Origin: Gammaproteobacteria bacterium
GTDB lineage: Bacteria; Pseudomonadota; Gammaproteobacteria; Natronospirales; REEB76
NCBI GenBank assembly: GCA_028871235.1
Contig: JAGWNO010000015.1
Location: forward strand, 1 to 19,689
Reading direction: 5' to 3'
Length of the DNA: 19,689 nucleotides
Shown here piece by piece: positions 8,058 to 14,379 of the stretch (positions are counted from its first letter, which is position 1; every line of letters starts with the position of its first letter). The notes under the pieces are model-generated. The model saw nothing but the letters and a program-made list of their open reading frames with translations, did no database searches and was not told where the DNA came from. The translations under genes were made by a program, and so were the position numbers.

Positions 8058-8842
8058 GATTCCGCCTGACGGTTTGGGATGCGCTGACCTTTGCCAAGTT
8101 GCCAGCTCTGTTTCAGGGTTTCCCAGGTGTAGCGTTGCGCCATCTCGACCGCCGCACGCGGTGCATGGCCGCGGGCCAGCAGGGTGGCGATGGCGGAGGC
8201 GAGTGTACAGCCGGAGCCGTGGTATCGCCCCGGCAGCCGCGGCCAGGTCAGCGAATATTGTGAGCCATCGTGGCTGAACAGGCTGTTGTTAACTTCCGGC
8301 GTGTCCGCATCAGCGCCCTTGATGAGTACATGCCGGCAGCCCCGCGCCAGCAGCAGGGCGGCCCTGGCTGTGGTATTGCCCGCTGCCGGTACCAGGCGCC
8401 GGCTCTCCGCCTCGTTGGGAGTCACGACCGTGGCGAGCGGCAGCAGTTTTTCCAGGTAGACGTCGATGAGCGCATCTTCCGCCAATGCGCCGCCGCCGCC
8501 GGCCGTCAATACCGGATCCAGCACCACGGGGATCTGTGGGTGGGCAGCCAGCAGCACCGCCACCGCACGGCCTACTTCGGCATTACCCAGCAGACCCAGC
8601 TTGATGGCCGTCACCGGCAGATCCGCCAGTACCGTTTCCGCCTGCTGTACGACCAGTTCCGCCGGCATCACCTCCACCCGCCACGCGTTCACCGTATCTT
8701 GCACGGTGAGCGCGGTCACCACCGCTGTGGGGTGGCCGCCGAGCGCCGTGATCGCTTGCAGGTCGGCGATGAGGCCGGCGCCGCCGGATGGATCGTTGCC
8801 GGCTATCGCCAGCACCACGGCGGGTGAGGATGGGGATGTCAT
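8054..8842 (-). CDS. thiD: Hydroxymethylpyrimidine/phosphomethylpyrimidine kinase
   Basis: ThiD phosphorylates HMP and HMP-phosphate to HMP-pyrophosphate for thiamine synthesis; it belongs to the ribokinase fold. The 262-residue product has the substrate-binding AIAGNDPSGGAGLIADLQ (13-30), VVTALTVQDT, a KLGLLG segment, VVLDPVLTAGGGG, VTPNEAE, the HVLIKGAD strand and the catalytic/anion-hole GSGCTLASAIA near the C-terminus. It is the first gene of the minus-strand set thiD-thiE-hemL. The ATG at 8842 is 95 bases from the divergent rubredoxin start at 8938, so the promoters of both genes should lie in 8843-8937. Confidence 0.95.
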   Translation of the reverse strand: MTSPSSPAVVLAIAGNDPSGGAGLIADLQAITALGGHPTAVVTALTVQDTVNAWRVEVMPAELVVQQAETVLADLPVTAIKLGLLGNAEVGRAVAVLLAAHPQIPVVLDPVLTAGGGGALAEDALIDVYLEKLLPLATVVTPNEAESRRLVPAAGNTTARAALLLARGCRHVLIKGADADTPEVNNSLFSHDGSQYSLTWPRLPGRYHGSGCTLASAIATLLARGHAPRAAVEMAQRYTWETLKQSWQLGKGQRIPNRQAES

Positions 8843-8937
8843 GGCCGAATTTTACCCCGTGCCGGTTCCGCGACCGGGGCCGGCGTGCGAAAATATGCCC
8901 CCTTCGAACAACACATCCTGGACTGAGTTTATAGAAT

Positions 8938-9138
8938 ATGAGTGCGATCGCCCCGGTAGCCGCCAAGACGGCCATGAAAGCCTATATGTGTGTCATCTGC
9001 GGGTTCGTGTACGAGGAGGCCAAGGGCCATCCGGAGAGCGGCATCGCGCCAGGTACCCGCTGGCAGGACGTGCCGCTCAACTGGCGTTGTCCGGACTGCG
9101 GCTCGGGGAAGGAAGACTTCGAGATGATCGAGATCTGA
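8938..9138 (+). CDS. Rubredoxin
   Basis: Rubredoxin is a small electron carrier with one iron held by four cysteines. The 66-residue product has the two knuckles CVICG (Cys18, Cys21) and CPDCG (Cys51, Cys54), the conserved YEEAKGHPESGIAPGTRW and the acidic end KEDFEMIEI. A 12-residue tail precedes the usual start; an internal ATG at 8974 (MKAYMCVICG) would give the standard 54-residue length, and neither start has a strong ribosome-binding site. It faces thiD, a context I recognise from other gammaproteobacteria. Its redox partner is not encoded nearby. The next gene on the strand, ubiU, has its own promoter, and a weak terminator lies between them. Confidence 0.95.
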   Translation: MSAIAPVAAKTAMKAYMCVICGFVYEEAKGHPESGIAPGTRWQDVPLNWRCPDCGSGKEDFEMIEI

Positions 9139-9157
9139 ACGGCGCTCATCCGCGGCC

Positions 9158-9177
9158 TGTTGTTTTTCAACATTTTT
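9158..9177 (+). terminator. Weak intrinsic terminator candidate after rubredoxin
   Basis: TGTTG, a TTTTT loop and CAACA form a five-pair stem, followed directly by TTTTT. It begins 19 bases after the rubredoxin stop. The stem is short and AT-rich, so termination would be weak. Confidence 0.4.
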
Positions 9178-9233
9178 ACGCAGGCAGGCCGCAACCGCGG
9201 GCCTGGGTTTGCCTTCCCTTCGCATCGCTGATG

Positions 9234-9266
9234 AAGCTGGATCGAGTCCAGCTTGCTTTGGAAAGC
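9234..9266. repeat. Two adjacent inverted repeats
   Basis: AAGCTGGA and TCCAGCTT (9234-9241 and 9247-9254) form a perfect eight-pair stem with a five-base loop. Immediately after it, GCTTT-GG-AAAGC (9255-9266) forms a second small hairpin. They lie between rubredoxin and the ubiU promoter. There is no T tract on either strand, so they are not typical terminators; a protein-binding site or an RNA structure are alternatives. Confidence 0.4.
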
Positions 9267-9297
9267 GAACTGCGTGGCGCCGAGGCTTCCCGCTGAC

Positions 9298-9339
9298 ATG
9301 ACCCAGATCAATTACACCTGCGGCTGCTCCACCTAGAAT
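9298..9339 (+). promoter_or_regulatory. FNR/Anr-type class II promoter of ubiU
   Basis: ATGACCCAGATCAA at 9298-9311 matches the FNR consensus TTGATNNNNATCAA at 8 of 10 defined positions and keeps the TGA-N6-TCA core. TAGAAT at 9334-9339 is a five-of-six match to a -10 hexamer. If transcription starts seven bases after it (9346), the box is centred at -41.5, the standard class II FNR position. AGGAG at 9365-9369 and the GTG at 9379 follow. In E. coli ubiUV is activated by FNR, which supports the reading. Confidence 0.7.
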
Positions 9340-9378
9340 CGCCGCCACCACCGGTGTGCAACTCAGGAGTTGACGGTC

Positions 9379-10374
9379 GTGGAACTGGTCGCGCCCGCCG
9401 GCAACCTGCCTTCGCTCAAGGCCGCCGCCGACAACGGCGCGGATGCGGTCTATATCGGGCTGCGGAACGAAACCAATGCGCGGCATTTTCCCGGGCTCAA
9501 TTTCACCGAGGAGAATATCGCCAAGGCCGCGTACTACGCGCATGTGGTCGGCACCCGGGTGTTCCTTGCACTCAACACTTACCCCCAGCCGCAGGGGCTG
9601 GCCCGCTGGCGACGGGCCGTGGATATTGCGGCCGAAGCGGGTCTCGATGCCGTGATCGTCGCCGACATCGGCCTGATGGAATACGCGCGCACGCGCTACC
9701 CACAACTCGCGCTGCATCTGTCGGTGCAGGCATCAGCCACCAACCGGCAGGCACTCGCCTTCTACCGGCAGGAATTCGGCATCCGCCGGGCGGTATTGCC
9801 GCGGGTGCTGTCGCTCGCCCAGGTGAAGCAACTCGCGGGCAATGCCGGCGTGGATCTCGAGGTGTTCGGCTTCGGCAGCCTGTGCATCATGGCGGAGGGA
9901 CGCTGTCAGCTGTCTTCCTACGCCACGGGCAAATCGCCCAACACCTACGGCGCCTGTTCGCCGGCCCATGCGGTGCGCTGGGAGCAGGGACGCGACGGTC
10001 TCGATGTACGCTTGAACGGCGTGTTGATAGACCGCATTCACGGACACGAGCCGGCCGGCTATCCGGTGGTATGCAAGGGGCGGTTCCGCGTGGGTGACTC
10101 GGTGTATCACGCGCTCGAAGAGCCCACCAGCCTCAATACCCTGGAACTGTTGCCGGAACTCGCGCGCGCCGGCATCCAAGCCATCAAACTCGAGGGCCGG
10201 CAGCGCAATCCTGCGTATGTGGCGCAGATCACCCGCATCTGGCGCAATGCTCTCGATGTCCTGGCGGCGGAGCCTGACGGGTTCGCGGTGCGTGGCGAAT
10301 GGATGGCGGCGCTGGATGCGGTTTCCGAAGGCGCCCGGACTACGCTCGGTGCCTACCACCGTCCGTGGCAATAG
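9379..10374 (+). CDS. ubiU: Ubiquinone biosynthesis protein UbiU (oxygen-independent hydroxylation, U32 family)
   Basis: UbiU works with UbiV as a [4Fe-4S] heterodimer that hydroxylates ubiquinone precursors without oxygen, using prephenate as hydroxyl donor. From the GTG at 9379 the product is 331 residues, the same as E. coli UbiU. The match is close throughout: MELVAPAGNLPSLKAA at the start, ADAVYIGL, HLSVQASATN, EVFGFGSLCIMAEGRC, SPNTYGACSPA, HALEEPTSLNTLELLPEL and TTLGAYHRPWQ at the end. The cluster cysteines Cys169, Cys176, Cys193 and Cys232 are all at the E. coli positions. The GTG is chosen because AGGAG lies nine bases upstream; the in-frame TTG at 9370 directly abuts AGGAG and is too close. 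ubiV follows after 14 bases. Confidence 0.97.
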   Translation: MELVAPAGNLPSLKAAADNGADAVYIGLRNETNARHFPGLNFTEENIAKAAYYAHVVGTRVFLALNTYPQPQGLARWRRAVDIAAEAGLDAVIVADIGLMEYARTRYPQLALHLSVQASATNRQALAFYRQEFGIRRAVLPRVLSLAQVKQLAGNAGVDLEVFGFGSLCIMAEGRCQLSSYATGKSPNTYGACSPAHAVRWEQGRDGLDVRLNGVLIDRIHGHEPAGYPVVCKGRFRVGDSVYHALEEPTSLNTLELLPELARAGIQAIKLEGRQRNPAYVAQITRIWRNALDVLAAEPDGFAVRGEWMAALDAVSEGARTTLGAYHRPWQ

Positions 10375-10388
10375 CCACAGCCCCGCCG

Positions 10389-11303
10389 ATGAAAATTTCG
10401 CTGGGGCCGATCCTGTACTACTGGCAGCGCGAAATGCTGCTGGAATTTTACCAGCAGATGGCGGGGCTGCCACTGGATGCCATCTACCTCGGCGAGACGG
10501 TATGTTCCAAGCGGCGCGCGTTGCGCACGGCCGACTGGATCGATCTGGCCCGGCATCTCGCCGTGGGCGGCAGGCAGATCATCCTGTCCACGCTTACCCT
10601 GATTGAGGCCGAATCGGAACTCAGTGTGCTCGCGCGCCTGTGCGGTAATGGTGAGCTGCTGGTGGAGGCCAATGATATGGCTGCCGTGCGCCTGCTGGCG
10701 GAAAAACGTCTGCCATTCGTCGCCGGTCCGGCCATCAACCTCTACAACGCCGGGTCGCTTCACTATCTCCAGCAGCGCGGCCTGGTGCGCTGGGTACCGC
10801 CGGTGGAACTCCCGGGCGCCACACTTGCTGCCATACTGCGGGAGGCGGCAGAACTCGGGTTCGCCGATCAGATCGAGGTGGAGGTATTCAGCTTCGGCCA
10901 TCTGCCGCTCGCCTGTTCGGCCCGCTGTTTCACCGCCCGTGCCCGCAATCTGCCCAAGGACGAGTGCGGCTTCGTGTGTCTCGACTATCCGGACGGTCTG
11001 CCGCTGTATACCCAGGAAGACCGGCGGTTTCTCACCCTCAACGGCATCCAGACCCAGTCCGGAAATGTGCTGAACCTGCTGCCGGCGTGGCGCGAGATGC
11101 AGTCGCTGGGCGTGAACTGTCTGCGCCTGAGTCCCCAGTCGCAACATATGGCCGAGATCGTGCGCGGCTTCCATGCAGCCCTGCGCGCCGGGCAGGGCGC
11201 GCCCCCCGATCTCACGCCGTTCATGGACGCACCGGCCTGCGACGGCTATTGGTACGGAGAAGCGGGTATGACCCGCCAGTCGCCGGCGGGCAGCGCGGCA
11301 TGA
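10389..11303 (+). CDS. ubiV: Ubiquinone biosynthesis protein UbiV (oxygen-independent hydroxylation, U32 family)
   Basis: UbiV is the [4Fe-4S] partner of UbiU. The 304-residue product begins MKISLGPILYYWQREMLLEF and carries AIYLGETVCSKRR, LPFVAGPAINLYN, EVEVFSFGHLPLACSARCFTAR, PKDECGFVC and LNGIQTQSG. The four cluster cysteines seen in E. coli (39, 180, 193, 197) are present at the same numbers. An additional Cys176 occurs in LACSARC, where E. coli has Tyr. The ATG at 10389 is 14 bases after the ubiU stop, so the pair is co-transcribed from the FNR-type promoter; no clear ribosome-binding site is seen. The stop lies 11 bases from the stop of the convergent ubiT. Confidence 0.96.
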   Translation: MKISLGPILYYWQREMLLEFYQQMAGLPLDAIYLGETVCSKRRALRTADWIDLARHLAVGGRQIILSTLTLIEAESELSVLARLCGNGELLVEANDMAAVRLLAEKRLPFVAGPAINLYNAGSLHYLQQRGLVRWVPPVELPGATLAAILREAAELGFADQIEVEVFSFGHLPLACSARCFTARARNLPKDECGFVCLDYPDGLPLYTQEDRRFLTLNGIQTQSGNVLNLLPAWREMQSLGVNCLRLSPQSQHMAEIVRGFHAALRAGQGAPPDLTPFMDAPACDGYWYGEAGMTRQSPAGSAA

Positions 11304-11314
11304 GCGCGGTGTGC

Positions 11315-11842
11315 TCAGTCGGCGCGGGCGGGGGATTCTCCGGCGGCCAAGGTCCTGGAGAGGACCAAGAGCGGCGTGCGCAGCACCCAGGGCAGTTCGT
11401 CGAGCTCCAGGGTATCCATGAAATTCTTGGCCGCGATTCCCAGTTCCACGTCGCCTTCGATGACGATGCGGCGCTGGAAGAACAGGGCGTCGGGGTCGGC
11501 CCGGCGGCTCGCCATGAGGAGAAAATCTGCTGCGGTACCGCGGATGGTCACTTCCAGAGCCGCTTGACGCCCCAGCACCACCAGTTTTCGCGCCGTGTGC
11601 GTGAAGCCCCACAGAATACCGGCATCCTCGATGCGGATGCCGAGGCGCCGCCCGGCAAGAAAATCCAGGTCCCCGCTTGCCAGCGCCTCGCGGAATACGC
11701 AGTTAAGTATCCGCGTCAGAACCCGCTGCTTGACCCAGTCCGGTGCCGCCGCGGCCAGCGCCAATCCGGCCGCCAGCGCGGTCGCGGACCAGGGCGCCGG
11801 CTGGTTCGGCGGTATTCCTGCGTGGTGCAAACCTGATGCCAT
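11315..11842 (-). CDS. ubiT: Ubiquinone biosynthesis accessory factor UbiT (SCP2 lipid-carrier domain)
   Basis: UbiT is the SCP2-domain lipid carrier of the oxygen-independent ubiquinone pathway; it is thought to present hydrophobic intermediates to UbiU-UbiV. The 175-residue product shows RILNCVFREAL, LGIRIEDAG, LVVLGRQAALEVTIRGTAADFLLMASRRADPDALFF, and IEGDVELGIAAKNFMDTLELDEL, the SCP2 pattern with the FFQRRIVIEGDVELG core. The ATG at 11842 is preceded by GGAGG at nine bases; the longer open frame to 11902 would run over the FNR box and is rejected. Unlike in E. coli, where ubiT and ubiUV diverge, here they converge tail to tail. Each has its own FNR-type box. Confidence 0.93.
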   Translation of the reverse strand: MASGLHHAGIPPNQPAPWSATALAAGLALAAAAPDWVKQRVLTRILNCVFREALASGDLDFLAGRRLGIRIEDAGILWGFTHTARKLVVLGRQAALEVTIRGTAADFLLMASRRADPDALFFQRRIVIEGDVELGIAAKNFMDTLELDELPWVLRTPLLVLSRTLAAGESPARAD

Positions 11843-11873
11843 CAGGCATCGCCTCCGGTCGTAGCCGGCAGCG

Positions 11874-11915
11874 ATGCTGCCCGCCTTCGCCGCTTGCCAC
11901 ATTGATGCAGATCAA
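11874..11915 (-). promoter_or_regulatory. FNR/Anr-type class II promoter of ubiT with a perfect FNR box
   Basis: TTGATGCAGATCAA at 11902-11915 is a full match to the FNR consensus and a perfect inverted repeat around GCAG. On the minus strand a start at 11867 would put the box at -41.5 and CAGCAT (11879 down to 11874) at -12 to -7; this hexamer matches TATAAT at only three positions but keeps the key A2 and T6. The 5' leader would be about 25 bases and contains GGAGG. On the plus strand, the class II -10 position toward the chorismate mutase gene holds CCCAGC, which is not a -10. Confidence 0.75.
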
Positions 11916-11993
11916 CCGGCGCGCAATCGCCCGCGGCCCCAGCCAGCCCGGGGGTGCGCCGTGAATGAGGACCCACCCGGCACCGGCGGGAGC

Positions 11994-12338
11994 ATGAGCG
12001 CCCTGCCCGCGGACGGGATTCGCGACCTGCGCCGCGCCATTGACGCCATTGACGCCGAGATTGTCTCGCTGCTGGTGCGGCGCAATCGGCTCGCACAAGG
12101 TATATTGCGCCTCAAGCGCCGGCAGGGGATGCCGTTGTATTCCCCCGAGCGCGAACAGCAGATCATCGCCAGGGCCCGCGGTCTCGCGGCCGCAGGCGGG
12201 CTGGATGCCGCTGGCATCGCCCGTATCTTCGAAGCGATACTGCGGCAGTTCGTGCAGCCCGGTGATTGCAGTGCGGGACGCGTGCTTGGCGATCCCGGGC
12301 AGGACTCTGCAGAAGGCTTATATAAGGAACCGGAATGA
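11994..12338 (+). CDS. Chorismate mutase, AroQ (type II) family
   Basis: AroQ-type mutases turn chorismate into prephenate at the branch to phenylalanine and tyrosine. The 114-residue product is a stand-alone domain. Relative to the E. coli mutase domain, I see the active-site Arg in IRDLRRAIDAID (Arg11 equivalent), the Arg in LVRRNRLA (Arg28), the Lys in LRLKRRQG (Lys39), the R-E pair in SPEREQQI (Arg51/Glu52) and a Gln in ILRQFV. The ATG at 11994 has GGCGG four bases upstream; a GTG at 11961 with GGGGG six bases upstream is a real alternative adding 11 residues. There is no signal peptide. The stop overlaps the fabA start by ATGA. The C-terminal tail of about 25 residues after the domain is unremarkable. 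Confidence 0.85.
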   Translation: MSALPADGIRDLRRAIDAIDAEIVSLLVRRNRLAQGILRLKRRQGMPLYSPEREQQIIARARGLAAAGGLDAAGIARIFEAILRQFVQPGDCSAGRVLGDPGQDSAEGLYKEPE

Positions 12339-12847
12339 ATCAATCCTCATTCACACGGGATGAACTGCTGGCCTGCGGACGTGGCGAGATGTTCGGCGCC
12401 GGCAATGGCCGCTTGCCGTTGCCAGACATGCTGATGTTCGACCGCATCACACACATCGCCGCCTCGGGCGGGACACAGGACAAGGGCTGCGTGGAAGCGG
12501 AACTGGATATCCGCCCGGACCTGTGGTTCTTCGCCTGCCATTTCCGCGGCGATCCGGTGATGCCGGGCTGTCTGGGGCTGGATGCGCTGTGGCAGCTGGT
12601 GGGTTTTTATCTCTGCTGGCGCGACAATCCGGGCCGCGGCCGGGCCCTGGGGGTGGATGAGGTGCGCTTCACCGGTCAGGTGCTGCCTGGCGCCGGCAAG
12701 GTCCGCTATGAGATAGACATGCAGCGCGTCATCGAGCGTAAGCTGGTGCTGGGAATCGGTAACGGCCGTGTATTGGTGGATGACCGCGAGATTTACACCG
12801 CCAGCAATTTGCGTGTCGGCTTGTTCACATCCACGGATGCCTTTTAA
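12335..12847 (+). CDS. fabA: 3-hydroxydecanoyl-[ACP] dehydratase/isomerase
   Basis: FabA dehydrates 3-hydroxydecanoyl-ACP and isomerises trans-2 to cis-3-decenoyl-ACP, the entry to unsaturated fatty acids without oxygen. The 170-residue product matches E. coli FabA along its length: LLACGRGEMFG, MLMFDRITHI, DKGCVEAELDI, the active-site His69 in CHFRGDPVMPGCLGLDA with Asp83, FTGQVLP and a closing YTASNLRVGLF. The ATG at 12335 overlaps the chorismate mutase stop; AAGGAA lies four bases upstream. fabB follows after nine bases, the usual FabA-FabB pair. Confidence 0.97.
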   Translation: MNQSSFTRDELLACGRGEMFGAGNGRLPLPDMLMFDRITHIAASGGTQDKGCVEAELDIRPDLWFFACHFRGDPVMPGCLGLDALWQLVGFYLCWRDNPGRGRALGVDEVRFTGQVLPGAGKVRYEIDMQRVIERKLVLGIGNGRVLVDDREIYTASNLRVGLFTSTDAF

Positions 12848-12856
12848 GATACCGTC

Positions 12857-14071
12857 ATGGCACGCATAGTAGTGACCGGGCTTGGGATCGTTTCCTGTCT
12901 GGGCAACGACCGGGCGAGCGTCACCGCCTCCCTGCGTGAGGGGCGCTCCGGCATCCGCTATGTGCAGGAATACGCGGAGCTCGGTTTGCGCAGCCGGGTA
13001 GCCGGTATCCCTGAAATCGAGCTGGAGGCGCTGGTTGACCGCAAGATCAAACGCTTCATGGGCGATGCCGCCGCCTATGCCTATGTAGCCATGCATAACG
13101 CCATCGCCGATGCGGGACTCGAAACCGGACAGGTATCCAACCCGCGTACCGGCCTGATTGTCGGCTCGGGCGGCGGTTCGGTTGCCAATCAGATTGACAT
13201 GGCCGACACCTTGCGCAGCCGGGGAGTGCGCCGGGTGGGGCCTTACATGGTGCCGAGGACCATGTGCTCGACCGTTTCCGCCGGTCTCGCCACACCGTTC
13301 CAAATCAAGGGTGTCAATTATTCCATTTCTTCGGCATGCGCGACTTCGGCACATTGCATCGGTGCCGCTATGGAACAGATCGAATTGGGCAAACAGGATG
13401 TGGTATTCGCCGGTGGTGCCGAGGAGCTGCATTGGGGCATGACCGGCATGTTTGACGCCATGGGCGCCCTGTCCTCGCGTTATAACGATACGCCGTCCCA
13501 GGCATCCCGACCCTTTGACGTCAACCGTGACGGCTTCGTCATAGCCGGCGGCGCAGGCATCGTGGTGCTGGAAAGACTGGAGCACGCGCTGGGGCGCGGT
13601 GCCGGGATTTACGCCGAGCTGGTGGGATATGGCGCCAATTCGGACGGCTATGACATGGTGACTCCGTCCGGAGAAGGCGCGATGCGCTGCATGCAAATGG
13701 CGCTTGGCACCGTGGATGGGCCTATCGATTACCTCAATGCCCACGGCACTTCCACACCGGCCGGCGATGCCGCTGAACTCAACGCCATCCGCGAAGTGTT
13801 CGGCCGTGCCGCACCCCCGGTGTCATCCACCAAATCCATGTCGGGCCATTCACTCGGCGCGGCCGGCGTGCATGAGGCGATTTACTGCCTGTTGATGCTG
13901 GAAAACGGCTTCATCGCCCCTTCAATCAATATCGAAACACTGGATACGCAGGCCCAAGGGCTGACCATCGTGCAGCAGGCGCGGACCACGGAGCTTGAGC
14001 GCGTCATGTCAAACAGTTTTGGTTTTGGCGGCACCAACGCCACCTTGGTATTGCAGCGCTACCGCGGTTGA
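12857..14071 (+). CDS. fabB: 3-oxoacyl-[ACP] synthase I
   Basis: FabB elongates the cis-3-decenoyl-ACP made by FabA, and other acyl-ACPs, in fatty acid synthesis. The 404-residue product begins VVTGLGIVSCLGND and has the catalytic triad Cys161 (ISSACATSAHC), His296 (LNAHGTSTPAGD) and His331 (KSMSGHSLGAAG), plus the closing SNSFGFGGTNATLVL. Length and motifs match E. coli FabB (406), and the GLATPFQIKGVNYSISSACA context separates it from FabF. It completes the co-directional set chorismate mutase-fabA-fabB. AAGA ahead of the ATG is only a weak ribosome-binding site. A strong palindrome follows 44 bases after the stop. Confidence 0.97.
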   Translation: MARIVVTGLGIVSCLGNDRASVTASLREGRSGIRYVQEYAELGLRSRVAGIPEIELEALVDRKIKRFMGDAAAYAYVAMHNAIADAGLETGQVSNPRTGLIVGSGGGSVANQIDMADTLRSRGVRRVGPYMVPRTMCSTVSAGLATPFQIKGVNYSISSACATSAHCIGAAMEQIELGKQDVVFAGGAEELHWGMTGMFDAMGALSSRYNDTPSQASRPFDVNRDGFVIAGGAGIVVLERLEHALGRGAGIYAELVGYGANSDGYDMVTPSGEGAMRCMQMALGTVDGPIDYLNAHGTSTPAGDAAELNAIREVFGRAAPPVSSTKSMSGHSLGAAGVHEAIYCLLMLENGFIAPSINIETLDTQAQGLTIVQQARTTELERVMSNSFGFGGTNATLVLQRYRG

Positions 14072-14379
14072 TCAGGCGCTGGCGTTTATAGCCGGTCGGC
14101 ACAGCCGTGCAGTTTCAGGTGCGCCGGCGCACCTGTCCCGCGGGCGCTTGCATGCATCGCTGCTCCACGCCGCCGCAAGTTTTCCGTAGTCATCCGCTTT
14201 CAGCCGGCAGTCGTCCGGATTAAGGGTATGTACCGACCCTGCACGGTAGATGACGCATGTGTCCCGCCTGACCCGCAAGAAGAAATAAGGCCTGCCGTCC
14301 GCGGGACGGTGTGCCCCGGATGACTGCGGCTGCGGAGAGCGGCAGGGAGATAAAAATACTGCGCCGGCGCATTCCGGAT
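14072..14379. other. Intergenic region between convergent fabB and the aldolase-family gene
   Basis: These 308 bases hold no convincing gene. I see a 20-base perfect palindrome (14116-14135) and a second hairpin, CCGTCC-GCG-GGACGG (14295-14309). The minus strand stays open in one frame, but with no acceptable start (see rejected items). Confidence 0.6.
14116..14135. repeat. Perfect 20-base palindrome downstream of fabB
   Basis: CAGGTGCGCCGGCGCACCTG is self-complementary over its full length. It sits 44 bases after the fabB stop and could fold as a GC-rich hairpin at the end of the fabAB transcript, giving termination or mRNA stability. No T run follows on either strand, so a standard intrinsic terminator is not supported. 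A dimeric protein-binding site is the alternative. Confidence 0.5.
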
